NCBI GenBank assembly: GCA_023391425.1
Contig: JAEWAX010000081.1
Location: forward strand, 1-55,231
Direction of reading: 5' to 3'
Origin: Bacillota bacterium
Lineage (GTDB): Bacteria; Bacillota; Clostridia; Acetivibrionales; DSM-1351
DNA: 55,231 nt
Below, one piece after another: positions 1 through 8,216 of this stretch. Each line of letters starts with the position of its first letter. Position 1 is the stretch's first letter. The position numbers and the translations under genes are program-made. The notes under the pieces are model-generated. The model worked only from the letters and a program-made list of their open reading frames with translations, was not told the DNA's origin and searched no databases.

Positions 1-941
1 AAATTGGTAAACAGATTGAATTAAAAGATATTAAGGTAAACATCAGTATTGCAAATTCCTCAAAGGACACAGTAAAGGTAGTAGAGGATTCAGCGAAAAA
101 GAACAGCTATCAGCTAGTAGTTAAGCCAGTTGAATTCGAAATAACTTGCACAAGTGGAAATAAGACTGTAGAGGTATCAAAATTTAATAGTTATGTAGAA
201 AGAACAGTTGCGATACCAGAAGGAATTGATCCATCAAGGATAACAACAGGTGTTGTTGTAAACAAAGATGGTACCTTCTCACATGTTCCTACTGCTGTTA
301 CTGTTATTGGGGGAAAGTACTATGCAAAGATAAACAGTTTGACAAACAGTACCTATACAGTAATATGGAATCCAATAACTTTCAAGGATGTTGAAAGGCA
401 CTGGTCTAAGACATATGTAAATGATATTGGCTCAAGATTAATTGACAGTGGAGTAGGTAATGGAAATTTCGCTCCAGACAAGGCTATTACAAGGGCTGAG
501 TTTGCTTCAATGATAGTAAAGGCACTAGGGTTAAAGAGTGCAAATATCACTGATAAATTCAGTGATGTTAAAAAGAGTGATTCATATTATAACTGTATAT
601 ACACAGCGTATGAATATGGCGTACTAGAAGGCTATACAAACGGAAAGTTTGGACCACAGGACCTAATTACTAGAGAACAGGCAATGACAATGCTTTCAAA
701 AGCTATAAAGATAGCAGGAATGAATGGGGATGTTTCTGAAACAGATATTAGTCAACAATTGAAGCAATTTAAGGATTCAGATAATATTTCTTCATATGCA
801 AAACAGGCTGCTTCAATCTGTACAAAGTATGGTATTTTTTCTGGAAACACTAAAGGAAAGCTTACTCCAAAAGATAGCTTTACTAGAGCAGAAAGCGCGA
901 CTGTAATCATAAAACTTTTGAAAAAAGCAGGTCTTATCTAG
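1..941 (+). CDS. SLH-domain surface protein, 3' end only
   Basis: The reading frame is open from base 3 to the TAG at 939-941, so the gene begins upstream of the window. The visible 312 or so residues hold a beta-rich region (about residues 1-125) followed by three SLH repeats. These begin at FKDVERHW, FSDVKKSD and FKDSDNISS, each with the usual TRAE/TREQ-type motif. SLH triplets bind pyruvylated secondary cell-wall polymer and hold exported proteins on the surface. The region before the SLH repeats resembles the equivalent region of the two other SLH proteins in this window (xylanase and giant beta-helix protein). The enzyme part, if any, is not visible. An ATG/TTG-initiated ORF can be drawn from 339, but that is an internal TTG and not a true start. 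Confidence 0.9.
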   Translation, partial: IGKQIELKDIKVNISIANSSKDTVKVVEDSAKKNSYQLVVKPVEFEITCTSGNKTVEVSKFNSYVERTVAIPEGIDPSRITTGVVVNKDGTFSHVPTAVTVIGGKYYAKINSLTNSTYTVIWNPITFKDVERHWSKTYVNDIGSRLIDSGVGNGNFAPDKAITRAEFASMIVKALGLKSANITDKFSDVKKSDSYYNCIYTAYEYGVLEGYTNGKFGPQDLITREQAMTMLSKAIKIAGMNGDVSETDISQQLKQFKDSDNISSYAKQAASICTKYGIFSGNTKGKLTPKDSFTRAESATVIIKLLKKAGLI

Positions 942-951
942 ATTTAGATAA
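933..951. terminator. Small hairpin at the stop codon of the SLH gene
   Basis: CTTATCTA and TAGATAAG form an 8-bp inverted repeat around the stop codon. No T-run follows, so a terminator role is weak. Confidence 0.3.
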
Positions 952-971
952 GATATATCAGCACTAATCTA

Positions 972-1007
972 GTCTTAACATTGGTATCGTATTACTAATG
1001 TTAAGAC
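972..1007 (+). terminator. Hairpin downstream of the SLH gene
   Basis: GTCTTAACATT (972-982) and AATGTTAAGAC (997-1007) form a perfect 11-bp stem with a 14-nt loop, 30 nt after the stop codon. The tract after it is AAATTATC rather than a U-run, so it may stop transcription poorly or protect the 3' end. Confidence 0.45.
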
Positions 1008-1080
1008 AAATTATCTTAAGTAATTAGTTGGAATAATTAATTATAAAAAACAAAAAAAGAGACCGTTTCAAAGTTTGTGT

Positions 1081-1129
1081 AAACCTTCAAATTGATGTTA
1101 GAATAAATACATCAATTTGGAGGTTTTTT
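1081..1129 (+). promoter_or_regulatory. Hairpin covering the transposase ribosome binding site, with terminator-like T-run
   Basis: Bases 1081-1097 pair with 1110-1126 in a 17-bp stem with a single T-G wobble (1087/1120) and a 12-nt loop. The Shine-Dalgarno GGAGG (1119-1123) lies inside the 3' arm. Six T residues (1124-1129) follow, just before the ATG at 1131. A transcript entering from outside the element would fold this stem, which should hide the ribosome binding site and may also terminate. A transcript starting inside the stem would leave the site free. Confidence 0.7.
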
Positions 1130-1130
1130 A

Positions 1131-2366
1131 ATGGGAAGAAGAGATGAAAGTCCCGAAAAGAAAAGACGTAGAGCTTTAATCGGAGAATTTTTAAGAGAAA
1201 ATCCTATCAAGGACTCAAATGACATCAACGATTTAGTTAAAGAGCTAATATCTCAAGTTCTTGAAAATGGTCTAGATGGTGAATTAGATGAGGAATTAGG
1301 CTATACTAGGTACGATTACCGTAACAAGGAGACTGATAATAGCAGGAATGGCTACTCAACTAAAACAGTACATACGAGTTTTGGAGACACTGAAATCGAT
1401 GTACCAAGAGACCGCAAGGGTGAATTTGAACCGCAACTTATCCAGAAACATCAAAATACTCTTACTCAGGATATGGAGTCTAAAATTATTTCAATGTATG
1501 CCAAGGGTATGAGTACTGGCGATATTGAGACCCATATGAAAGATTTATATGGTATTGAAATATCTGATTCTACGATAAGTAGGATTACTGATAAGATACT
1601 ACCCTTAGTTAGAGAATGGCAAGTACGTCCTTTGGAGGCTGTTTATCCTGTAGTTTTTATGGATGCAATACATTTTCATGTGAGAAGCGAAGGTCGAATA
1701 ATCAAAAAGGCTGTATACATTGCCATAGGTATCAATATGGAAGGCTTTAAAGATGTATTGGGCATGTGGGTTGGTGAAAATGAAAGTGCAAAATTTTGGC
1801 TCACAGTAATGAATGATATGAAAAATAGAGGTGTTGAAGATATTTTGATTGCCTGTGTGGATGGACTTACTGGTTTCCCAAATGCGATAGCTGCCGTATT
1901 CCCAAAAACCGAGCTCCAACAGTGCATAATACATCAAATTAGAAATACCACCAAATTTGTATCTTACAAAGATATTAAGCTTCTGATGGCTGATCTTAAA
2001 AAGGTTTATGCTGCTCCAACGGAAGAATCCGCATTGTTTGAGTTGGATCTATTTGAAGATAAGTGGAAATCTAAATACCCTAAAATATCAATGTCTTGGA
2101 AGGATAACTGGGCCAACTTATCTACCTATTTTAAATACCCACAGGAAGTCAGAACTTTAATATACACAACTAATATTATCGAGGGATTTAACCGTCAAAT
2201 GCGGAAAGTGACTAAAAGTAAACCTGTTTTTCCAACTGACGATAGTCTTCTCAAAATGCTATATCTAGCCATGATTGATGCCACAAAAAAATGGACTCAA
2301 AGCCGTAGGGACTGGGGTAAGGTTCATTCTCAGCTAGAGGTATTCTTTTCAGACAGGCTGAAATAA
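1131..2366 (+). CDS. IS256-family transposase
   Basis: This is a 411-residue DDE transposase of normal family length (about 400). The catalytic triad is visible: D178 in the MDAIHF motif, D244 in CVDGL and E351 in NIIEGFNRQ, with spacing typical of IS256/MULE enzymes. It cuts and rejoins the element ends through a double-strand break or circular intermediate. The C-terminal motif around TTNIIEGFNRQMRK is intact. The start is ATG 1131, 7 nt after GGAGG (1119-1123). No frameshift or internal stop is seen, so the element may still be active. It is likely controlled by the hairpin over its ribosome binding site. Confidence 0.97.
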   Translation: MGRRDESPEKKRRRALIGEFLRENPIKDSNDINDLVKELISQVLENGLDGELDEELGYTRYDYRNKETDNSRNGYSTKTVHTSFGDTEIDVPRDRKGEFEPQLIQKHQNTLTQDMESKIISMYAKGMSTGDIETHMKDLYGIEISDSTISRITDKILPLVREWQVRPLEAVYPVVFMDAIHFHVRSEGRIIKKAVYIAIGINMEGFKDVLGMWVGENESAKFWLTVMNDMKNRGVEDILIACVDGLTGFPNAIAAVFPKTELQQCIIHQIRNTTKFVSYKDIKLLMADLKKVYAAPTEESALFELDLFEDKWKSKYPKISMSWKDNWANLSTYFKYPQEVRTLIYTTNIIEGFNRQMRKVTKSKPVFPTDDSLLKMLYLAMIDATKKWTQSRRDWGKVHSQLEVFFSDRLK

Positions 2367-2432
2367 AGCCAGCTTTCAAAGCCAAACCCGGGCTGTTATT
2401 GACATGCCACAAAATAAAGGTATAATGCAAAT

Positions 2433-2470
2433 AGGGACAGATGCTTTAAAAACAGGCAACCGTCCCTAAA
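2433..2470 (+). terminator. Hairpin downstream of the transposase gene, inside the IS
   Basis: AGGGAC and GTCCCT form a short stem around a region rich in A and C, followed by AAAAAATATT. It could end the transposase message. The long loop makes this weak. Confidence 0.3.
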
Positions 2471-2534
2471 AAATATTAAATATTCAACATCAATTTTTAC
2501 CGTTTACACAAAACTTGAAACTTACCCCAAAAAA

Positions 2535-2568
2535 ATGGCTTGAGCATAAAGGAAAATGCTCAAGCCAT
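2535..2568 (-). terminator. Bidirectional rho-independent terminator
   Basis: ATGGCTTGAGCAT (2535-2547) and ATGCTCAAGCCAT (2556-2568) form a perfect 13-bp stem with an 8-nt loop. It is flanked by A7 (2529-2535) and T7 (2568-2574), so it can work on both strands. It lies directly downstream of the minus-strand DUF2225 gene. Its minus-strand U-tract ends exactly at the IS boundary. Confidence 0.9.
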
Positions 2569-2577
2569 TTTTTTGTT

Positions 2578-3744
2578 TTATTGCTTTTTCAATTCCTCAA
2601 GTCTAAATTCCGCCATCTGGGAAAAGGTTTTGTTTCCACCACGCTGAGTACGTGCCTTCATTAAATATTTAAATGCTTCGTCTGTTTTTTCATTTATTAT
2701 GTATAACTCAGAAAGGATAATACAAAGCTGTTGCTCATCCTCTGGTTTAAAATCAGTATCACACTTTAGATATGCTTCTTGATAATACTTTAGTGCAGAG
2801 GTAGCGGCTGTTTTGACCATTTCATCATCACCACAATCTCTGTACAACCACATCAAATTCATCCATATCTTACCTAACTTTATATTTGGTGCAGCAACTG
2901 CTTGAGTACATAATAATAATAGATAATATTGAGTAAAGAGCTGATTAATATTTGCATCTTTGACAATGCTGAGCTTTTCGCCATTTAAAATAGATTTGAT
3001 TTTTGCAGAAACTAATTTGTGTTTTGTAGGTGAAATACTAGGGAACTCATGATAATAATTAGAGTAGTAACATTCAGGACATGTCCAAACGTTATACCAT
3101 AATGGATCAAAATTTTCATATCTTCTACGCAAATCATTATCCATGCCCTTAGATCTAAGCTTTGACATTTTTTGACCATATGTTATAAATTTATTGCCAC
3201 AAATAGGGCAAGGTACAACTCTATCAAATACAATGTCTGAACTATCAGCTTTGGGAAGAAGATCATAGGTTTTATGTCCCTCTGGAAATAATGCTGGGAC
3301 TATTACATTTTCCTCTACCTTTAAAGGATCGATGTTGGCAGAATTCGTTAAATCGGTATCATTTTCAGGTTTTAATAATGCCTTGTTAGCACATCTAAGA
3401 CGAGCACTCAAAGCTTTCATTATTTTGAAGGCCATTTCCGGCTGCCTGCTAATAAAAAATTCAAAATGATTTTTATCTATAACGAGAAGATTTAGTGGCT
3501 CGAGCGCAATAACTGTTGCAGTGCGGGGGAGATCTTCCAGCAAGCTCATTTCACCAAAAATTTCACCAGTAGCTAATTCAGTAACCTTGATAGCATCATC
3601 TGCAAACGTATTTAAGAATATACCTACTTTTCCAGATAATATAAAAAACATTTCCTGCCCCATTTCACCCTCAAGTGTAATTACTGCGTCAGTATTATAT
3701 TTTTTAATAACCCCACACGATCTAAGCAGTTCAAGATCTATCAT
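2578..3744 (-). CDS. Cyclic-nucleotide-binding domain protein with DUF2225
   Basis: The 388-residue protein begins with a Crp/Fnr-type cNMP-binding domain (about residues 5-120). It includes the typical GEIFGEMSLLEDLPRTATV phosphate-binding-cassette-like stretch. There is no helix-turn-helix after it. The C-terminal half is a DUF2225-like region with two cysteine pairs (CPICGNKF and CPECYYSN), suggesting zinc binding, followed by helical TPR-like sequence. The family has no established function, and a signalling or scaffolding role is inferred. The start is ATG at 3742-3744 with GGAGGG upstream (minus strand). The 360-bp region in front of it has a striking AT palindrome. Confidence 0.85.
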   Translation of the reverse strand: MIDLELLRSCGVIKKYNTDAVITLEGEMGQEMFFILSGKVGIFLNTFADDAIKVTELATGEIFGEMSLLEDLPRTATVIALEPLNLLVIDKNHFEFFISRQPEMAFKIMKALSARLRCANKALLKPENDTDLTNSANIDPLKVEENVIVPALFPEGHKTYDLLPKADSSDIVFDRVVPCPICGNKFITYGQKMSKLRSKGMDNDLRRRYENFDPLWYNVWTCPECYYSNYYHEFPSISPTKHKLVSAKIKSILNGEKLSIVKDANINQLFTQYYLLLLCTQAVAAPNIKLGKIWMNLMWLYRDCGDDEMVKTAATSALKYYQEAYLKCDTDFKPEDEQQLCIILSELYIINEKTDEAFKYLMKARTQRGGNKTFSQMAEFRLEELKKQ

Positions 3745-3792
3745 ATACCCTCCATTAACAATAATGCTCTAATTCAATATAATAAAAATACA

Positions 3793-3850
3793 ATAAAAAT
3801 ACATATACATTAATATAAAAATATATATAAATTACTATATGTATTTTTAT
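3793..3850. promoter_or_regulatory. 15-bp AT-rich inverted repeat upstream of the cNMP/DUF2225 gene
   Basis: ATAAAAATACATATA (3793-3807) and TATATGTATTTTTAT (3836-3850) are perfect inverted copies separated by 28 nt. The pair lies about 50-105 bp upstream of the minus-strand start. It could be an operator, a cruciform site or a leader hairpin. Confidence 0.5.
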
Positions 3851-3980
3851 ATATATAGTATTATATCAAATAAAACTCTATCCGCGCAAAAAAATGATTA
3901 CAAAAGGCAAATACATCAGATTATGTCGCTATTTGTAATTGGTTTGAAATAAAATACCCTGTGAGTTCAAAAAAAATCAC

Positions 3981-4024
3981 AAAAAAATGACTGGTCAGAT
4001 AATGATATCTCTGTACCAATCATT
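3981..4024 (-). terminator. Terminator of the minus-strand DEAD-box helicase
   Basis: AATGACTGGT (3986-3995) and ACCAATCATT (4015-4024) pair with one mismatch. Read on the minus strand, the stem is followed by a T-run (complement of A7 at 3981-3987). It sits about 80 nt past the stop codon. Confidence 0.6.
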
Positions 4025-4104
4025 TCATATTTATCAATGTTCTTATAATAACAATTTTATTTTGTTATGTTTCGTATTTAGTATTTTTTTATAACACAAA
4101 ATTA

Positions 4105-5862
4105 TTAGTCTTTCTTATATGGTTTATTACTATTTGAAAAGCTTGGTTTTCTTTTTGAAGATGGACCACTGCGGCTAGGTGCATGACCACTTGAGGAGTG
4201 ACCACTAGGCGAATACCCATGCGAACTTTTTTTCCTTGGAGTAGACTTTTCAATATTTATTCTCTTTCCCTTTATTGTATAGTTCTTCATGGATTTTAGT
4301 ACTTCTGGAGCAAATTCCTTTGGAACTTCAACAAATGAATATCTATCATGAATATCTATGGAACCTACCATTTTGCCTGGAAGACCTGCTGATTCAACAA
4401 GGCTCTCAATTATATGTTTAGGTTGAATTTTATTTTCACTTCCGATGTTAATAAAGAATCTAACCATGTCACCTTCTGCTGAAAAATCCGATGCATCATC
4501 AATTTCGCTAACGGTGCTTACTTGAGTTCCAGTTTGGTCTATATACATTTTAAGAAGCGCGGCAGCTACGTCAAGGGAAGTAACAAAGCTTTCTTCAGAA
4601 TCGGAAGAATCATTAGAATCTGAGTTTATGTCTTCAACAAATTTTTCAACATGGCCTACAAATTTGGATATTTGTTCCTTACCTAAATTCTCCTTAAGGG
4701 ATTTAAGAATATTAGCCATTTTCTTTTCTTCAACGTCATTTATACTAGGTGGCTTTATTAGAGATATATGAGATTTTGTATATCTTTGAATATCTTTAAG
4801 CTTATATATCTCTCTTCCTGATATGAAGGTGAAGGCTTTTCCAGCTCTGCCAGCTCTACCTGTTCTACCAATTCTATGAACATAGTATTCATCATCATTA
4901 GGTAAATCATAGTTGAAAACAGCTTCAACATCATCCACGTCGATACCTCTAGCTGCAACATCTGTGGCTATAAGTATATCTATATTACCTTTTCTGAACA
5001 TAGTCATTACCTTATCTCTTTGCTCTTGTCGCATATCGCCATGAAGAGCTTCAGCAGAAAAGCCTCTTGATTGAAGACTTGCCCTAAGCTCATCAACTTT
5101 TCTTTTTGTGTTACAGAAGACAAGTGATAGCTTGATGTCATTAGTATCAATTAAACGGGATAAAACCTCTAACTTAGCTGATTCCTTTACCTCAAGATAA
5201 TACTGCTCAATACTTGGTACAGTTAGTTCCTTGTGAGCTACCTTGATATGAATAGGATCTTTTTGATATTTTTTAGCAATATCAAGAATATCCCTTGACA
5301 TTGTAGCAGAAAATAATATTGTCTGTCTTTCATCAGGAACTTTTTCCAAAATAGTATCTATATCTTCTCTGAAGCCCATGTTTAACATTTCATCAGCTTC
5401 ATCCAAAACTATCATTTTTAAGTTTTCTAGCTTTAATGTTCTGCGTCTCATATGGTCCATTACTCGGCCAGGAGTTCCAATAATAATCTGAGGGCGTTTC
5501 CTTAAGGCCATAATTTGTCTGTCAATTGGTTGACCACCGTATACAGGGAGAATTCGTATTCCGTCTTTATATTTCAATAAATTTTTAAGCTCTTCAGAAG
5601 ATTGAATTGCTAGCTCTCTAGTAGGACAGAGTACTAATACTTGAATAGATTCTATTTCAGGTTGAATCATCTCAATTGCAGGTATTCCAAAGGCACAAGT
5701 TTTTCCAGTTCCGGTTTGAGCTTGACCTATTAAATCCTTACCATCGAGAATGTGGGTAATTGATTGAGATTGAATAGGCGTTGCTTCTTCAAATCCCATA
5801 TCAGTTATTGCTTTTTGTACTTCATTTGAAAGGTTGAGGTCCTTAAAACTTAAATTTTCCAT
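4105..5862 (-). CDS. DEAD-box ATP-dependent RNA helicase with DbpA-type RNA-binding domain
   Basis: The 585-residue helicase has all core motifs: Q motif near residue 30, AQTGTGKT (48-55), PTRELA, GG, TPGR, DEAD, SAT and HRIGRTGRAG. Two RecA-like domains fill about 1-370. Next come an acidic/serine linker and a C-terminal DbpA-type RNA-binding fold (about 465-540, VRFFINIGSENK onward). A basic Gly/Ser/His-rich tail ends the protein. Such enzymes unwind short RNA duplexes in ribosome assembly, cold adaptation or RNA decay. The layout resembles CsdA/DeaD or CshA-type helicases, but which role applies cannot be decided here. AAAGGA precedes the ATG (minus strand). The gene is divergent from a second DEAD-box helicase. 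Confidence 0.95.
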   Translation of the reverse strand: MENLSFKDLNLSNEVQKAITDMGFEEATPIQSQSITHILDGKDLIGQAQTGTGKTCAFGIPAIEMIQPEIESIQVLVLCPTRELAIQSSEELKNLLKYKDGIRILPVYGGQPIDRQIMALRKRPQIIIGTPGRVMDHMRRRTLKLENLKMIVLDEADEMLNMGFREDIDTILEKVPDERQTILFSATMSRDILDIAKKYQKDPIHIKVAHKELTVPSIEQYYLEVKESAKLEVLSRLIDTNDIKLSLVFCNTKRKVDELRASLQSRGFSAEALHGDMRQEQRDKVMTMFRKGNIDILIATDVAARGIDVDDVEAVFNYDLPNDDEYYVHRIGRTGRAGRAGKAFTFISGREIYKLKDIQRYTKSHISLIKPPSINDVEEKKMANILKSLKENLGKEQISKFVGHVEKFVEDINSDSNDSSDSEESFVTSLDVAAALLKMYIDQTGTQVSTVSEIDDASDFSAEGDMVRFFINIGSENKIQPKHIIESLVESAGLPGKMVGSIDIHDRYSFVEVPKEFAPEVLKSMKNYTIKGKRINIEKSTPRKKSSHGYSPSGHSSSGHAPSRSGPSSKRKPSFSNSNKPYKKD

Positions 5863-6095
5863 TTTTATTCCTTTACTCTAAATAATTTTATATACTATCT
5901 AATAATAAATATTATTAGATAGTTTTGCAATCTTTATTTACTTTTTGCAGGCTTTTTTAAATATTTATAGTAGAAATATACAGTTTTAATGTATGAAAAA
6001 AAAAGTACTGTTATACTTTTTATTACAAAAAGTTAAAATAAGATATAATAAATATGGTATGATAAAGGATGGTAAAAAACTATTTATGTTATATT

Positions 6096-6101
6096 AAGGA
6101 G
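6096..6101 (+). promoter_or_regulatory. Ribosome binding site that decides the helicase start
   Basis: AAGGAG lies 6 nt before ATG 6108. The in-frame ATG at 6069 has only GATAAAGG in front at poor spacing, so 6108 is the likelier start. Confidence 0.7.
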
Positions 6102-6107
6102 AAATTG

Positions 6108-7505
6108 ATGTTATTTAAAGAATTGAATTTGATAGAGCCTATTTTAAAGGCTGTAGAATATGAGAAATACGAAAATCCCACTCCTATTCAGGAACAAGCA
6201 ATACCACCAATATTAGAAGGAAGAGACTTACTTGGATGTGCCCAAACTGGAACTGGTAAAACGGCTGCATTTGCTATGCCGATATTACAAATATTATCTA
6301 CTGAAACTATAAACAAAAAGAAAGTTAGACCTATAAGAGCACTTATTCTAACCCCCACAAGAGAACTTGCAGTACAAATTATGGAGAGCTTTGATGCTTA
6401 CGGTAGATTTACAGACATAAAAAATTGCGTAGTTTTTGGTGGGGTGGCTCAAAGACCACAAACAGATAAGCTACAGGCAGGAGTCGATGTACTTATAGCA
6501 ACACCAGGTAGACTTCTGGATCTCATCAACCAAAAATATATTGATTTGCAATATATTAAATGTTTTGTTCTTGATGAGGCAGATAGAATGCTAGATATGG
6601 GATTTGGACAGGATGTAAAAAAAGTTATAAAGTTAGTACCGAAAAGCAGACAGACACTTTTGTTTTCTGCAACAATGCCAAGTGAGATTGAAAAACTTGC
6701 TAGCAGTTTACTTTCAGACCCAGTAAAGGTTTCAGTAACTCCTGTGTCATCAACTGTAGATACTATCGAACAATCTGTTTATTTTGTAGATAAGAAAGAC
6801 AAAAGAACTCTTTTAGTTAACCTTTTAAGAGATAAGGCTATTGAGTCAGCATTAGTATTTAGCAGAACAAAGCATGGTGCGGATAGGATAGCTAAAACAC
6901 TTGTTACTGCGGGGATTAAAACACAGGCAATACATGGAGACAAATCACAGGGAGCGCGCCAGTATGCTTTGAACAGCTTCAAAGAAAAAAAGATAAGAGT
7001 TTTAGTTGCTACTGACATTGCTGCTAGGGGAATAGATATTGACAAACTATCTCATGTTTTTAATTTCGACTTGCCAGATTCTCCAGAAACTTATGTACAC
7101 CGTATTGGACGTACCGGAAGAGCAGGGCTTGAAGGCATATCAATAAGCTTTTGTGATGAGGATGAGAAAAAGTATCTTAAGGGTATTGAAAAATTAATAG
7201 GAAAGAAGATTCCTGTTGTAGAAAATCATGCATTTTCGATGAGGGAGGCAGAGCCAACTACAATTAAGAGCACAGAAAAAAGAACACCTCATTCTGCAAC
7301 ACCGAAGAATAGAATCTCAAATAATAAGAAATCGCATATTAATGCACAGAATACAACCTCACAGAAAAATGTGTCACAGAATAAAAACTCAAAGCATAAG
7401 ACATCGCATAGTAATGCATTGCAGAATAAAGCTTCACATAATAGTGGATCCAAGAGTGGATTTTCACGTGGAAATAAAATCGCTCCTAAAAGGGGAGAGA
7501 ACTGA
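6108..7505 (+). CDS. DEAD-box ATP-dependent RNA helicase, RhlE-like
   Basis: With the ATG at 6108 the protein has 465 residues. The Q motif (YENPTPIQEQAI), AQTGTGKT, PTRELAVQ, TPGR, DEAD, SAT and HRIGRTGRAG are all present. There is no DbpA-type RNA-binding domain. After about residue 375 the protein becomes a low-complexity Asn/Ser/Lys/His-rich tail to the C-terminus, ending in RGNKIAPKRGEN. Such basic disordered tails bind RNA non-specifically and can drive condensation. RhlE-type helicases act in ribosome maturation and RNA turnover. The gene is divergent from the DbpA-domain helicase, with about 245 bp between the starts. A HAD phosphatase gene follows after 57 bp and may share the transcript. 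Confidence 0.93.
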   Translation: MLFKELNLIEPILKAVEYEKYENPTPIQEQAIPPILEGRDLLGCAQTGTGKTAAFAMPILQILSTETINKKKVRPIRALILTPTRELAVQIMESFDAYGRFTDIKNCVVFGGVAQRPQTDKLQAGVDVLIATPGRLLDLINQKYIDLQYIKCFVLDEADRMLDMGFGQDVKKVIKLVPKSRQTLLFSATMPSEIEKLASSLLSDPVKVSVTPVSSTVDTIEQSVYFVDKKDKRTLLVNLLRDKAIESALVFSRTKHGADRIAKTLVTAGIKTQAIHGDKSQGARQYALNSFKEKKIRVLVATDIAARGIDIDKLSHVFNFDLPDSPETYVHRIGRTGRAGLEGISISFCDEDEKKYLKGIEKLIGKKIPVVENHAFSMREAEPTTIKSTEKRTPHSATPKNRISNNKKSHINAQNTTSQKNVSQNKNSKHKTSHSNALQNKASHNSGSKSGFSRGNKIAPKRGEN

Positions 7506-7562
7506 TAAATAAGGCATAGCTACAAAGATACTTACACCGCTGAGATAAATCAGGAGGTATAC

Positions 7563-8216
7563 ATGAAGAAATTTGCTTTTGTATCAGATTTTGATGGTAC
7601 ACTTACAGACAGAGATTTTTACCATATTATAATGGACAAGTATTTAAAGGATTGGTCATGGGAGTATTATGAAAATTGGAAAAAGACAAAAAAGATAAAT
7701 GTTGAGTTTTTAAATAAAATATTTGGCGCTATTGACAGAAGTGAAGAAGAAATCCTGGAGGACATTCTTGAGCTACCTCTTGACCCATATGCAATGAACT
7801 TTATTAAAAAGGTTGAAAGCTGTGGTGGGGACTTTTTCATATTAAGTGCTGGAACATCATATTATATCAAGAAACTGTTGGGACATTTTAATATAAAGAA
7901 TGTTACTGTCATTTCTATGGAGGGAGTATATAGAAACAGAGGAATACAAATACTTCCTGACCCAGAAAATGAATTTTACTCAGATGTTTGGGGTATTGAT
8001 AAAGCGAAGGTAATATTATCTTTGAAGCAAAAATATTCAAAAGTATTTTTTGCTGGTGATAGTGAGCCTGATATGGGTGCTGCAAAAGCTGCAAACTGCG
8101 CTTTTGCCAGAAATGATCTGCAGGAATTGCTTAGTACTAAGAATATTCCGTTTATTCCTTTTAACAAGTTCAATGAGGTGGAAAAATATATGCTACAGCA
8201 AGGCTGGCTGGAATAG
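7563..8216 (+). CDS. HAD-superfamily phosphatase, MtnX/SerB-like
   Basis: This 217-residue HAD hydrolase has motif I DFDGT (nucleophile D9, acid/base D11), motif II in LSAGTSYY and motif IV GDSEPDMGAAKAA. The cap resembles the MtnX/ThrH/phosphoserine phosphatase branch. MtnX removes phosphate from 2-hydroxy-3-keto-5-methylthiopentenyl-1-phosphate in methionine salvage, but no other mtn gene is nearby, so the substrate is undetermined. AGGAGG sits 6 nt before the ATG. No signal peptide is seen, so it is cytoplasmic. It follows the RhlE-like helicase gene by 57 bp. Confidence 0.8.
   Translation: MKKFAFVSDFDGTLTDRDFYHIIMDKYLKDWSWEYYENWKKTKKINVEFLNKIFGAIDRSEEEILEDILELPLDPYAMNFIKKVESCGGDFFILSAGTSYYIKKLLGHFNIKNVTVISMEGVYRNRGIQILPDPENEFYSDVWGIDKAKVILSLKQKYSKVFFAGDSEPDMGAAKAANCAFARNDLQELLSTKNIPFIPFNKFNEVEKYMLQQGWLE

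Larger units (their letters stand above)
1059..2528 (+). mobile_element. IS256-family insertion sequence, apparently complete
   Basis: The left end starts GAGACCGTTTCAAAG at 1059. The right end is the inverted copy finishing at 2528. Reading both inward, GTTTCAAAGTTTGTGTAAAC and GTTTCAAGTTTTGTGTAAAC match at 18 of 20 positions, while the outermost bases differ more. One intact transposase gene lies between. Seven A residues flank both ends (1052-1058 and 2529-2535). These may be the target duplication, but the homopolymer makes this undecidable. The right end abuts the terminator of the neighbouring cyclic-nucleotide-domain gene. Confidence 0.85.
3745..4104. other. 360-bp intergenic region with AT palindrome and a terminator
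   Basis: This region lies upstream of the minus-strand cNMP/DUF2225 gene and downstream of the minus-strand helicase gene. It holds a 15-bp AT-rich inverted repeat near the former and a hairpin near the latter, both listed separately. No ORF or RNA gene was recognised. Much of 3770-3870 is A/T only. Confidence 0.6.

Noticed and set aside
1..941. SLH gene disrupted by the IS256 element
   Set aside because: The gene ends with its own stop at 941 and a hairpin follows. The IS starts over 100 bp later, so it does not interrupt the gene.
6069..6107. Extra 13 N-terminal residues of the RhlE-like helicase
   Set aside because: ATG 6108 has AAGGAG at good spacing, and RhlE-type proteins begin shortly before the Q motif.
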